64,000 nucleotides of DNA from Chondromyces crocatus (GTDB lineage: Bacteria > Myxococcota_A > Polyangia > Polyangiales > Polyangiaceae): positions 4,976,525 through 5,040,524 of the forward strand of contig NZ_CP012159.1 of assembly GCF_001189295.1 (NCBI RefSeq). The letters are read 5' to 3'. The position numbers and the translations under genes are program-made. The number at the start of each line of letters is the position of its first letter. Within the stretch, counting starts at the first letter, position 1. Under the pieces are notes generated by a model. The model was not told the origin of the DNA and did not search any database. It saw nothing but the letters and a program-made list of their open reading frames with translations. Positions 1 through 8,426 of this stretch are shown here, piece after piece.

Positions 1-1
1 G

Positions 2-406
2 GACGAAGTGCAGTGGTGTGCTCCCCGCGCCGAAGGCGATTTCCATCAGTGTGTGTACACCCGCGGTGACGAGCCCACCTGCCCCGCCGGGTATCCGAAG
101 CGGCGCGTGTTCTTCGAAGGGATCGACGGATCGCTCGCGTGCTCTTCCTGCACGTGTGAAGGCCCCTCGGTCAGCGCGTGCAGGGCCGATCTCTTCGGGT
201 TCAGTGATCCGGGATGCAACGATGTCGTCGTCGAGCTGACTTCGGAGCTCGGGCCAACAAGGTGCAACGACCAGGTCAGCCCCGGTGGCCTGCGCAGCCT
301 CTCCCTGAGCTGGACCGTCAACGAACCCGGCGCCTGCACCCCACGCGGCGGCAGCCCGACTGGCCGCGTCACCGCCGACACCCCGACCACCTTCTGCTGC
401 CTCTGA
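2..406 (+). CDS. Cysteine-rich protein, C-terminal part (5' cut by window edge)
   Basis: The frame is open from the first base, so the GTG at 8 is probably internal and the gene probably starts upstream of the window. The visible part of about 134 residues is rich in cysteine (CPAGYP, CSSCTCEGP, SDPGC, RCND) and ends in EPGACTPRGGSPTGR...TTFCCL. This pattern fits the secreted, disulphide-bonded proteins common in myxobacteria, but I cannot name a family. The last 30 or so residues have a near-identical copy at 27128-27221, so the C-terminus belongs to a repeated family. The codons for the final Cys-Leu-stop are the first unit of a 17-bp tandem repeat running beyond the gene. Function is unknown; export is inferred only from the cysteine content, because the N-terminus is missing. 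Confidence 0.6.
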   Translation, partial: DEVQWCAPRAEGDFHQCVYTRGDEPTCPAGYPKRRVFFEGIDGSLACSSCTCEGPSVSACRADLFGFSDPGCNDVVVELTSELGPTRCNDQVSPGGLRSLSLSWTVNEPGACTPRGGSPTGRVTADTPTTFCCL

Positions 407-444
407 CGAGCTGCTGCCTCTGACGAGCTGCTGCCTCTGACGAG
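394..444 (+). repeat. 17-bp tandem repeat containing the stop codon of the preceding gene
   Basis: Three consecutive identical copies of CTGCTGCCTCTGACGAG lie at 394-410, 411-427 and 428-444. The first copy encodes the last residues and the TGA stop of the cysteine-rich protein, so copies two and three each repeat the gene's end, including its stop. Related fragments (TGCCTCTGACG and variants) continue to about 590. Confidence 0.85.
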
Positions 445-477
445 GAGCCCCTCCTTGGACGAGGGTGGCCTCTGAGA

Positions 478-536
478 GTCCCTCCTCGGCTCGGTCCCTC
501 CTCGGCTCGGTCCCTCCTCGGCTCGTCCCTCCTCGG
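478..536 (+). repeat. 16-bp tandem repeat
   Basis: GTCCCTCCTCGGCTCG occurs in tandem at 478-493, 494-509 and 510-525, followed by an 11-base partial copy. From 537 to 723 there are only decayed relatives of this and the 17-bp unit; I see no gene there. Confidence 0.8.
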
Positions 537-723
537 ACAGGTGCTGCCTCTGACCGGGCCTGCCTCTGACGGGGCCTGCCTCTGACGAGGGTCCCTCCTG
601 CCGTCCCGGAGCTTCCGCCGTCCATCGTGAACGTGAGCGGCTGGCCCCCACGCGCGGACGGCGACCCCTCCCTGGCTCACCCTCCTGACCGACTCCCCGG
701 CCTCTGCAGGACGCCATCCGGGG

Positions 724-1168
724 GCAAACACCGGGTGTGTCGGCGTCACCCCACCAGCAGTTCTGGCGCGAAACTGGGGACGTCGGCGCCTCCCGCCAGG
801 AGTTCGAGGCCGTGAACTGGGTGCGTCGGCGCGGCCGCCTCGGGTTGGACCGTGAAACTGGGTACGTCGGCAGCGCGCGGGGAGGGGTCACCGCGAAACT
901 GGGGACGTCGGCGGCCGACACGGCCCGTATCGCCGCGAAACTGGGTGCGTCGGCGACCCCCGACAGAGGCAGTTTCGCTGCGAAACTGGGTGCGTCGGCG
1001 GCTGACCGGGCGGCTTTCGGAGGGAGAGCCGGTGCGTCGGCCGCGGACGACGGGCTACACCACGACATCCTGCGCGTGGCCGTGAGCGCTCGCGAGGCTG
1101 GAGCGAGAGCGCCACCGTCGCCGGCCGACGCCCCCGAGGCTTCCGCGCTGAAAGCGGGTGCGTCGGCG
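724..1168 (+). repeat. Interspersed 21-bp repeat array, about 42-bp period
   Basis: Nine copies of a unit with core GAAACTGGGTGCGTCGGC start near 724 (degenerate), 768, 812, 852, 893, 935, 980, 1024 (partial) and 1148. Successive starts are 40-45 bp apart, except for the last step of about 124 bp, which is roughly three periods. The sequences between units differ from each other. The minus-strand unit can be read as PTHPVSR or ADAPSFA in different frames, which produces long spurious reading frames. Unlike a CRISPR array, the units are degenerate, the spacers are short and no cas gene is present. The array overlaps the 3' part of the small minus-strand gene ending at 888. Confidence 0.8.
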
Positions 1169-1490
1169 TCCGACCACCGCAGTTCCGCGGGCCATCATGC
1201 CCTGGTGTGCATCGGGCGTGCAGCGCAGGGGAGGCCGATGTCCCGCCAGCACCGGGCAGCGCCGCCCCTCGACGTCCGACTTCCACATCACGCACCTTGG
1301 CCCGAGCGGCGGCCAGCAGGACCTCATCGTTCGGATCGAGCGGCGCCGTGAGCGTGCGTTCGAGCATGGCCTCCAGGTCCCAGAGGACACGCTGCTCGGC
1401 CTGGTCGGCGAACTCCTGGTCCTCCGACGCATTGAAACGACTCAGCCAGTCGAAGAGAACCAGCGCCTCGTCCGAGGACAGCTCCAGCAT
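888..1490 (-). CDS. Small conserved hypothetical protein with repeat-encoded tail
   Basis: The first 70 or so residues (MLELSSDEALVLFDWLSRF..., then AEQRVLWDLEAMLERTL and DEVLLAAARAKV) look like a genuine small helical protein. They resemble short hypothetical proteins of about 70 residues in actinobacteria and myxobacteria that share the SxDEALVLxxWL opening. I see no catalytic motif. The frame does not stop where such proteins normally end; it continues for about 125 residues into the interspersed repeat array, giving Arg/Pro-rich PTHPVS units. The tail is therefore probably the result of losing the native stop to the repeat. The ATG at 1490 is preceded in frame by a GTG at 1493, and no clear Shine-Dalgarno sequence is visible. 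Confidence in the N-terminal part is moderate; the tail may not be functional. Confidence 0.5.
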   Translation of the reverse strand: MLELSSDEALVLFDWLSRFNASEDQEFADQAEQRVLWDLEAMLERTLTAPLDPNDEVLLAAARAKVRDVEVGRRGAALPGAGGTSASPALHARCTPGHDGPRNCGGRTPTHPLSARKPRGRRPATVALSLQPRERSRPRAGCRGVARRPRPTHRLSLRKPPGQPPTHPVSQRNCLCRGSPTHPVSRRYGPCRPPTSPVSR

Positions 1491-1650
1491 CACCGGGCGT
1501 TTGACCCTACGATTCCAGTGCGTCCACCGTGGACGACACGCTCCGTCGCCGTGTCGTGCCAGGGCTCCGACGTCGTTGACATGGAGGATGCACAGGGGTG
1601 AAGCTCGAGCGTCCCTCCCGACGGACGGATGGCCAGCCCCTGGAGGCTCG

Positions 1651-2442
1651 ATGCTCCGGATTCACGCAGACCAGCTCGCGATCTTCGAGCACGCGGCCTT
1701 GCACGATTTCGAGGAGGAAATGGTCGAGCACTGCGCGGTATTATCGCCTTGGATCGAAGCCGCCATCGATCGAGGGGGGCAGGTGGCGATCGTCCGCGCA
1801 GCCATCGCCCGGGCTGCGGACTACGGCTTCACGCTGAAAGGGCCGGTGCGCCTGTTCATCGAACTGGGCTTCCTTCTCGGCCACGGTTTCGACGCGGATG
1901 TGCAGTACCCGTGGGCGCGCATGTTGCTCACCCGCGCGGGGGAGACCCGACCACGGGGCGCTGACATCGAGCAGATGGATTGCGCGGCAGGGCTCCACGG
2001 CGCAGCCAGGGACGCGCTGAGGGTGATCCGAGGCCCCGGTGACCAAGCCCTCTGTTCCGCGCTGCGCCGCTTCTCGGATCTCATGTCGAGGCCATTATCG
2101 AGCCAGCGGGACGATGTGACGCGCATGGCGCTCACGCGCTTCAAGCACGTCCACCCGGAGAAGTTCGCTTTCGTGGGTGAGCTGGCGCTTCGCACGTTGG
2201 TCGCGGAGGCAACCGAAGAGGCGGCGCGACATGGTCTCGACACGCCATGGGACATCCTGCTTCTCGTCTCGTGCATGTTCCTTTACGGCCAGGGCTGCAC
2301 CCGCGATCCGAGCCTCCCCTGGATCGCGCATGCGTTCGCCGACGAGACCAGCGCGTCGCCTGCCCTCCGGTCGCTTCGGTTCGAGGAGCAAATGAGGAGA
2401 ACGATCCGCGACACCCTCGCGGCCATGGAGCGAAATCGATGA
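1651..2442 (+). CDS. Hypothetical protein of the effector-associated type
   Basis: A 263-residue, mostly helical soluble protein starting MLRIHADQLAIFEHAALHDF, with TGGAGG just upstream of the ATG. The pattern (short N-terminal strand, FEEEMVEHC, then AADYGFTLKGPVRLFIELGFLLG with FDAD...WA) resembles unnamed proteins I recall next to type VI secretion VgrG/PAAR and lysozyme-like effector genes in proteobacteria and myxobacteria; this is recollection, not a search result. Its stop overlaps the next start (ATGA at 2439-2442), so it is translationally coupled to the GH19-type hydrolase. A chaperone, adaptor or immunity role would fit the context but is inference. No signal peptide or catalytic motif is seen. 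An upstream in-frame extension to 1207 lacks protein-like character and was not used. Confidence 0.75.
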   Translation: MLRIHADQLAIFEHAALHDFEEEMVEHCAVLSPWIEAAIDRGGQVAIVRAAIARAADYGFTLKGPVRLFIELGFLLGHGFDADVQYPWARMLLTRAGETRPRGADIEQMDCAAGLHGAARDALRVIRGPGDQALCSALRRFSDLMSRPLSSQRDDVTRMALTRFKHVHPEKFAFVGELALRTLVAEATEEAARHGLDTPWDILLLVSCMFLYGQGCTRDPSLPWIAHAFADETSASPALRSLRFEEQMRRTIRDTLAAMERNR

Positions 2443-3311
2443 GCTGTTCCCCCACCGACCCGAGAGAAGGCCAGTCCGCTTCGCAGACGGTCCGCGCGCT
2501 GGTCGCCGGATGCAATGCGTCGTGCCCACGCTGCCATGCCAGGATCACCTCGGCGCAACTCCAGGAGATGTTTCCCAGGGCTCCTGCGGATCGCGTCGAC
2601 ACCGTGCGCGACGCCTTCAATGGCTGCTACGAGAATTTCGAGCTCATTCGCTGTCTACGCAAGGCTCACTTCTTTGCACAGGTCCTTGGTGAGTCGGGGA
2701 ACGCTCTGAATCCAAGGACGGAGGACACGAGGTTTTCGAGACGAAACATCCAGAATCTCTGGCCCAGTCGCAACCTGCTCGGTCAATACCCCGATCTTGG
2801 CGCGCTCGTGGATGCGCCCCAGGAGACACGCGATGCCGAGGCGATTGCAAATCGGGTCTACGCAGGGCGTAACGGTAATGGTGACGTCGCGAGTGGTGAT
2901 GGCTGGCGATTCCGCGGCCACGGCTACATCCAGATCACCGGGCGGGGAACGTTTCAAGGCGTCCAGAATACGATGAACTCACGGTATCCAGGCCACGGGC
3001 TGGACATCATGAACAACAGCGATCAGGTCAGTCAGCCGCGGGGGGGCATGATCTCGGCGATGGCCTACTGGTACTGGAAGGCGACGCTCAATCCCGAAGC
3101 GGACAAGGGCGACGCCAATTCCACGGTCGACGAGGTCACGCGTCTCGTACGTGGCGGCAGGGACAACGACATCAACGCCGAGCGTCGCGCGGCGTACCGG
3201 ACGACCATGCGCACGTTCCGCACGCCAGACTGCCTCGATCGGGACAAGCCTTCGAGCGCGGCGCAGCGATGGTACCAGAGTGACGAGATCCCGCGCGCCA
3301 GCATCGGGTGA
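2439..3311 (+). CDS. GH19-type chitinase/lysozyme (candidate secreted effector)
   Basis: A 290-residue protein whose central and C-terminal parts match the GH19-like endolysin/chitinase fold. The catalytic glutamate is probably E85 in HFFAQVLGESGNAL. The substrate-groove motif GWRFRGHGYIQITGR lies at residues 155-169, and a helical segment with AMAYWYW follows. Family members hydrolyse chitin or the peptidoglycan glycan strand. The N-terminus carries CNASCPRC, a small cysteine cluster rather than a signal peptide, so Sec export is not indicated. Delivery by a contractile secretion system, with the upstream gene as accessory factor, is plausible because the starts overlap. The membrane protein gene 73 bp downstream could encode a protective protein. 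The enzyme class is well supported; the effector role is inference. Confidence 0.8.
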   Translation: MSCSPTDPREGQSASQTVRALVAGCNASCPRCHARITSAQLQEMFPRAPADRVDTVRDAFNGCYENFELIRCLRKAHFFAQVLGESGNALNPRTEDTRFSRRNIQNLWPSRNLLGQYPDLGALVDAPQETRDAEAIANRVYAGRNGNGDVASGDGWRFRGHGYIQITGRGTFQGVQNTMNSRYPGHGLDIMNNSDQVSQPRGGMISAMAYWYWKATLNPEADKGDANSTVDEVTRLVRGGRDNDINAERRAAYRTTMRTFRTPDCLDRDKPSSAAQRWYQSDEIPRASIG

Positions 3312-3384
3312 TGTTGCGTCGCGCCGGGACCTGGCGCATCTCCGTGGCGTCGTCCTTTGACCCACCCCGCCCGAGCCAGCCACC

Positions 3385-4092
3385 ATGGCGATCCCCCGCA
3401 ACACCGACCGCACCCTGAGGAGCTTCGCCTTCCTCCTTCTCATCGTCGGTCTCTCGCTCGCCCTGGCTTGCGTGGTCTCCAACAGCGGACCGCATCCGTC
3501 GTTTCGTGAGCTCCACCTCGCCTCCTCCCGGGTCTTTAACGAGCTGCTCGCCAGCGGGCTCACCGTGGGGGTCAGCTTGCTGATGGTCTCGCCGATCGCG
3601 TTCCTCGTGCATCGGTACATCGATGTGCCCCAGCGTCGCGCCGAGGACAGTCGTGACGACACGGTGCCGACACGTCGTGCGGGGCGGGGCGATGAGCACC
3701 TGGCCATCGACTTCGGGGTCGCCGCTGCCGGCGGCATCGTCGGCGCCGGGGTGCTCGCGGGCTGGTTCCCCGACTGGTTCGGCGAGGAGGGCACCCTCGC
3801 GCAGGCCCTCTGCTTCGTCCTTCCCCTCGCGCTCCTGGCGGGGCTGCGCCAAGGGCACACCTGGGGGGCGCGCGCGCTCTTCGCGGTGGCCTTCGCGGTC
3901 GTCGGCCTCGGGTGCTTGCCTGCCACCGAGGTCTACCTCGGCGTGCGCCCCGATCCGGTGCTCACTGCGGAGTTCCTGCTCCCCGTGGCGATCGGTGGGC
4001 TCCCTGGTGGGCTGCTGGTGCTTCTCGTCCGGTGGTGGCTGGAGCGGGGAGGGGGCGCGGCGCGTTCGGCGGGGCCGTCGGCGGGGCCGTGA
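3385..4092 (+). CDS. Multi-pass membrane protein, unknown function
   Basis: A 235-residue protein with about six hydrophobic segments: roughly residues 13-33, 55-75, 107-128, 136-152, 162-180 and 196-216. A charged hydrophilic loop (QRRAEDSRDDTVPTRRAGR) separates the second and third. The first segment could act as a signal anchor. I recognise no family. It follows the GH19-type hydrolase in the same direction after 73 bp and ends about 100 bp before the convergent four-gene cluster, so it may close the effector-like group. Protection of the producing cell's envelope is one possible role, with no direct sequence evidence. Confidence 0.65.
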   Translation: MAIPRNTDRTLRSFAFLLLIVGLSLALACVVSNSGPHPSFRELHLASSRVFNELLASGLTVGVSLLMVSPIAFLVHRYIDVPQRRAEDSRDDTVPTRRAGRGDEHLAIDFGVAAAGGIVGAGVLAGWFPDWFGEEGTLAQALCFVLPLALLAGLRQGHTWGARALFAVAFAVVGLGCLPATEVYLGVRPDPVLTAEFLLPVAIGGLPGGLLVLLVRWWLERGGGAARSAGPSAGP

Positions 4093-4188
4093 GGCGCGGG
4101 GCGAGCGTCCTCGCGCCACCATTCGAGAGCGCCGCGCTGCCTCGCCGAGGCGGTCATGTCCTGCGCGCACAGCCGCCCCCCGAGGCCG

Positions 4189-6084
4189 TCACGCCTTGCG
4201 CGCGAAGCGGACCTTCTGCACGCCTTCCATCATCTCCATCCCGAACTGGGCCGAGGTGAAGGTCGTCGGGGTCTCCTGGTTCGCGTTCGCCACCTTCGCC
4301 AGCGCGGCGTTGAACTGCGTGACGGAGACGACGCCGAGATCCTCGTCCTGCCAGGGGATGTCGATCGTGTCGAGCACGTCGCCCGTCGTCAGGTCACGCA
4401 CCTGCTTGTGGAAGGCGAGCGGGGTGCCCGTGGGCTCCTCCAGCCCGTAGTGCAGCGTCTCCGGCTTCTGGTGGATGTCGACGGTCCCGAGCTCGCCCGC
4501 GAAGAGGCAGAGGAGCGTGTTCTCGGAGAGGCGCTCCATGCGCAGCAGCGGGAGCGCTTTGTCGGCTGCGGGCACGGCGTCCTCATCGTCGATCACCTCG
4601 CTGTAGCCCTCCACGAGCAGCCCGGGCCACCCCGAGACCACCTGCGAGCGCATGAAGAAGCCGCTCATCTTGCGGAAGGGGTGCTTCTGCGGCGTCTTCG
4701 CGTCGACCTTCCAGTCGCCGTCGGTGACCCGGCCGATGCTGAAGGCTCCGTCGAGCAGGCAATCCATCCACAGCGCGTCCACCGTGAAGAAGCGGATGGA
4801 CTCGATGGGCAGGAGCCGCGCGTCGGGCACGAGGTAGCTGAAGGGGATGTACCTGAGCAGGCTCAGGTCGCGGAACCAGGCGGCGACGGGGCGCGGCGTG
4901 TCGGTGTTGATCGCCTGCGGCTTCAGCGGCAGGTGGGGGACGCGCTGCTTCCCTTGCTTGATCGCCTGGGCCTGGTTGCGCTTCCAGTCGTAGAGCGACA
5001 GCGAGACGCCCTGGTTCTTCAAGGTGAGCATGCGCCCGAGCTGCCAGGCCGCGGCGTACGAGACGTCGAACAGGCTGGTCGTCGTGTCGTAGCGCACGAG
5101 CTGATCGCCGCTCTGCACGGGCAGCCGGATCTCGTCCGGATCGGCGCCCGTGCCGCAGGGGCCGTGGTACCAGGAGACCGTCCTGTCGCCCCCCCGCATG
5201 CGGTGGCGGAGCGGGACGAACCCCGACTGGAGAAGGGACTGGGCGGGGTTCTGGGGGTCGTTCGCGAGGTCCTTCAGCGTGAGGGGACCGGAGTCGAGCT
5301 CCTCCAGGAACTCGCTGAAGTTCCCCGAGATGCACGAGAACGAGAAGCTCTGCAGGCAGACGAGGCGGATGTAGTCGTCGTCGCCCGCGCCCTGGAAGTC
5401 GAAGTTCTCGTCCGGATAGCGCTGCTCCACGGAGACGCAGTAGACCGTGCTCATGCCGCCCGACTGGGGCAGGCGATTGCAGAAGATCGTCGTCGCCACA
5501 GGGCCGCCTTCGATGCCGTCGCCTTGTTGCTGGAGCCGGACATGCGCGAGCAGGCTCACCTCGCTCTTCGTGGGGATGAGCTTCTTCAAGGCGCTCGCCT
5601 TCACGTCGATGACGCAGACCTTGTCCGTCGCGCGTTGCGTCGGCTCCAGGGTGATGCTCGGGAATTTGACGTTCTCTGGCCGCTTCGAGACGTCGAGGAG
5701 ATCTCCGACCGTCATGGTTTGCAGCGCGGGGACCTCGTCGTCGGTGTCGCGGAAGAGCAGCAGCGTGAGCCACGCCAGGCCGGAGGCGGTGTCGTCGGGT
5801 GACCGCTCCCAGGGCAAGGTGCTGCGGGTGAACGTCATGTGGGGCAGCACGTTCGCGTGGTCGCCCTGGCTCCCGTCGGCGGGGAAGACCGCGACGAGGC
5901 TCTGTGGATCGAGCCAGTCGAAGCGCTCGCCGGTCACCGAGAAGACCATGCTCTGGGCATAGGTGCGCGTCGGGATCCTCGTGTCGGTGCTCTTCGCGGG
6001 CGCGATCCGCTGCTCCAGGTGGAGTCTGTAGACCCCGCTCTCCACCGGCGGCTCGTGGGATTGGATGAACTCGACCTTGCTCAT
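4189..6084 (-). CDS. Large conserved hypothetical protein, cassette gene 4
   Basis: A 631-residue soluble protein beginning MSKVEFIQSHEPPVESGVYR, last gene of the minus-strand cluster and 26 bp after the DUF6603-like gene. A purine-rich GAAGAGAGA lies ahead of the ATG. No signal peptide, membrane segment or enzyme motif is visible. Recognisable stretches are SYAAAWQLGRMLTLKNQGVS, then FSYLVPDARLLPIESIRFF and WMDCLLDGAFSIGR. I recall similar strings (FNYLVPDERMLP, DGAFSIGR) in unnamed proteins of bacteria and fungi that occur beside DUF6603-like genes. The N-terminus, with a mention of LEQRIAP and beta-rich pattern, suggests a structural or binding module. Function unknown; the clustering implies joint action with the other three proteins. 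The opposite strand also has a long open frame, which is a composition shadow. Confidence 0.8.
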   Translation of the reverse strand: MSKVEFIQSHEPPVESGVYRLHLEQRIAPAKSTDTRIPTRTYAQSMVFSVTGERFDWLDPQSLVAVFPADGSQGDHANVLPHMTFTRSTLPWERSPDDTASGLAWLTLLLFRDTDDEVPALQTMTVGDLLDVSKRPENVKFPSITLEPTQRATDKVCVIDVKASALKKLIPTKSEVSLLAHVRLQQQGDGIEGGPVATTIFCNRLPQSGGMSTVYCVSVEQRYPDENFDFQGAGDDDYIRLVCLQSFSFSCISGNFSEFLEELDSGPLTLKDLANDPQNPAQSLLQSGFVPLRHRMRGGDRTVSWYHGPCGTGADPDEIRLPVQSGDQLVRYDTTTSLFDVSYAAAWQLGRMLTLKNQGVSLSLYDWKRNQAQAIKQGKQRVPHLPLKPQAINTDTPRPVAAWFRDLSLLRYIPFSYLVPDARLLPIESIRFFTVDALWMDCLLDGAFSIGRVTDGDWKVDAKTPQKHPFRKMSGFFMRSQVVSGWPGLLVEGYSEVIDDEDAVPAADKALPLLRMERLSENTLLCLFAGELGTVDIHQKPETLHYGLEEPTGTPLAFHKQVRDLTTGDVLDTIDIPWQDEDLGVVSVTQFNAALAKVANANQETPTTFTSAQFGMEMMEGVQKVRFARKA

Positions 6085-6110
6085 GGGGGTATCTCTCTTC
6101 GAGGGGAGGG

Positions 6111-8426
6111 TCAGTGGGCGTGGACGGCCGGGGCGATGACGAAGCTGGTCGCGATGGCCTGGGGATCGACCTGCACGTCGGCCGCGGGGTCGAAGCCCAT
6201 GGCGCCGAGGATTTGATCCCGGGTGGTGCTTGGGCCGAGTGAGGCCGCGATGTCGTCTCGGCGTTGCGTGTCGCCTTCGCCGCTGTCGACCCATGCGGCG
6301 AGGGGCTGCCACTGGTAGACATCGCGGCGTAGCAGCGTGTCGTACTGGAGCACGCTCGCGTCGAGCAGCGCCGTCATGCCGGGCTTCGGGGCCTTGGCCG
6401 GGACGATGCTGAAGCCGCCGAGCGTGTCGTGGCCGTTCTCGGTGACGAACTCTGGATCGTTCACGTCGGGGGTCATGATCCGGTCGTCGTGGCCGGGCAC
6501 CGTGTGCGGCTGGCCCCAGAGCGAGGTGGGCGACTTTCTCTCGACGGGGGTGAAGGCGAAGCGGTCCTCGGCGGGGGTCGCGTCGTCGCCGTAGGTGATG
6601 GTGAGCTTCTGCGAGACGAGCAGGTCGCCGCTCGCGACGGCCATCGCGGGGATCCCGAAGTTCGTGCAGGCGCCCTGCAGGTCGATGGGCGTGTCGTCCG
6701 GGCCGCAGGTCGCCGTCTTCGTGGGGATGGCGGAGGAGGCGCTGATGGCGAACGCTTTCGGGTCGATGACGTAGACCGGCGTCTCGCCGTCGGTGTCGGT
6801 GACCTGCTGGCGGAGGCCCGTCGAGACCGCGAGGCTGCACATGCCGTCGTCGTCGGGCAGGTTGTCCTGGAACGCGTCCCAGTCGACGGCGAGGGGGTAA
6901 ATCGAGGACTGGTCGCCGAACGAGACGGTGATGGTGATGAACAGGACGCGCACGGACGCATAGCCGCCGAAGTCCGGCCCCCAGAGGTGGATGCTCGCGC
7001 CGACGTCGATCGGCCCGACGAAGTCCACGCCGCCGCGCAGGTCGATGCCGACGTCGATGTCGTAGTAGTAAGGCTGCCAGGAGATGAGGAAGTCGGCGCC
7101 CACCTTGAAGTCGGCGTAGACGCCCGCACAGTCGAAATGGATCTCGGCGTAGCCGCCGGCCATCATCGCGTGGGCGCAGAGGGCGTAATAGAGGTCGCCC
7201 TTGAGGTGGGTGAACTTGTCGATCTGCCAGTCGACGCCCAGGCGCGGGACGGTGGGGTAATGGGACGGCACGACGTACCGCGGGTGATAGCCACCCAGGG
7301 TGATCACGAAGTCGCCGGCGTGCTCCTGGGCGAACCACACGTAGCTCGCAAAGCCGCCGGTGATGTGGCAGCTCTTCATGAAGACGTACGAGGACGGGTC
7401 GAGCTCGGCGATGATCCCGAAGTAGCCGTCGAAGGGGGCGAAGCTCGCCTCGAGGAGCATGCGCATCTCGATGAGGGGGCTGACCTTGCGCTTGCCTTCG
7501 ACGTACGGGACGACGAGGTCGGCGACGCCGAGGACATCGATCTCGAAGGTGTGGGCGCCGAGGTCGGCGCTGAGGAGGACGAAGCCATCGATGACCCTGA
7601 ACGCGGAGAACTTGAGGCCGACCGCGAGAAAACCAGCGCCGGGGACGGGCTTGATGTAGCTCGCGAGGCTGTCGAGTTCGCTGCTCAGGATCGAGGCCAT
7701 GTTCGATCCCTTCGCGTCGACCTGCTGCATCGTGCCGTCGATGGCCTCGGCGACGAGGGGGAACTCGGTGACCTTGTCGATCGGGGGAACGGACAGGGAG
7801 TTGTTGAAGCCGAAGCCGAGAGAGACGGCCTTGATGTCGAAGAACGGCGGGAACGCGATGGGGACCGCGACGACGCCGTAGAGGAAGAGCGCGGGGGTTC
7901 CCTCGTAGGACGCCCAGGAGCCGATGATGCTCAGGCCCACCGCGCTCTTGCCCACGGTGAACTGAATGGCGCCCGTGCCGTCGTATTCGGTGGTTGCGTT
8001 CCCATCGGCGTCGGTGCGCTGGGCGCGCTGGAGGGCGAGGCCCAGGGTCAGGGCGTCGTTCTTGTAGGCGACACCGAATCCATCGAGGTGGACCGCGGGC
8101 GAGAGGTCGTGGATCGGTGAGCTGACGGCGAGCCCCTTGGGCGTGACCGAGAAGCCGTAAGCGGCAAAGGAGCCGTCGACGTAGACCCAGAGGGTCTCGT
8201 CATCGTGGAGCTGGAGGCCCACCTGCTCGAAATCGAAGGGGCCGAGCGATTTCTGGAGCGGGATCCACGATATCGGCTGATCGGGTGGGCCCTCGATGAC
8301 CTGCTTGATGGTCTTCAACCACGTGACGGGGACGGGGGCCTGGGCGTCCAGCGCGAGGCTCTGGTGGATGGGAGCGGGCAATAGATCTGCATTCGTCAGA
8401 TCCTTCAAAGACTTCGACGATGTCAT
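6111..8426 (-). CDS. DUF6603-like protein, cassette gene 3
   Basis: A 771-residue protein starting MTSSKSLKDLTNADLLP; a GAAAGG lies upstream of the ATG at 8426. The longer frame to 8576 adds an Arg-rich, unlikely leader. The middle has long runs of alternating hydrophobic residues (FEIDVLGVADLVVPYVEGKR, GVDFVGPIDVGASIHLWGP) and the stretch FVITLGGYHPRY..HYP.VPRLGVDW, which I associate with DUF6603 (assigned from memory). The many short amphipathic beta strands suggest a large beta-sandwich or beta-barrel-like assembly. No signal peptide is seen, so it is probably not a classical outer-membrane protein. It follows the fibre-like gene after 203 bp and precedes gene 4 by 26 bp. Biochemical role unknown. 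Confidence 0.8.
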   Translation of the reverse strand: MTSSKSLKDLTNADLLPAPIHQSLALDAQAPVPVTWLKTIKQVIEGPPDQPISWIPLQKSLGPFDFEQVGLQLHDDETLWVYVDGSFAAYGFSVTPKGLAVSSPIHDLSPAVHLDGFGVAYKNDALTLGLALQRAQRTDADGNATTEYDGTGAIQFTVGKSAVGLSIIGSWASYEGTPALFLYGVVAVPIAFPPFFDIKAVSLGFGFNNSLSVPPIDKVTEFPLVAEAIDGTMQQVDAKGSNMASILSSELDSLASYIKPVPGAGFLAVGLKFSAFRVIDGFVLLSADLGAHTFEIDVLGVADLVVPYVEGKRKVSPLIEMRMLLEASFAPFDGYFGIIAELDPSSYVFMKSCHITGGFASYVWFAQEHAGDFVITLGGYHPRYVVPSHYPTVPRLGVDWQIDKFTHLKGDLYYALCAHAMMAGGYAEIHFDCAGVYADFKVGADFLISWQPYYYDIDVGIDLRGGVDFVGPIDVGASIHLWGPDFGGYASVRVLFITITVSFGDQSSIYPLAVDWDAFQDNLPDDDGMCSLAVSTGLRQQVTDTDGETPVYVIDPKAFAISASSAIPTKTATCGPDDTPIDLQGACTNFGIPAMAVASGDLLVSQKLTITYGDDATPAEDRFAFTPVERKSPTSLWGQPHTVPGHDDRIMTPDVNDPEFVTENGHDTLGGFSIVPAKAPKPGMTALLDASVLQYDTLLRRDVYQWQPLAAWVDSGEGDTQRRDDIAASLGPSTTRDQILGAMGFDPAADVQVDPQAIATSFVIAPAVHAH

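Noticed and set aside
724-1168. CRISPR array
   Set aside because: Repeats are degenerate, spacers are only 19-24 bp, periods vary and no cas genes are present in the window.
6429-8120. A 563-codon plus-strand frame (and a similar 548-codon one at 4156-5802)
   Set aside because: Both lie antisense to cassette genes with recognisable sequence patterns; their composition (Val-Asp-Glu-Arg runs) is what G+C-rich codons give on the reverse strand.
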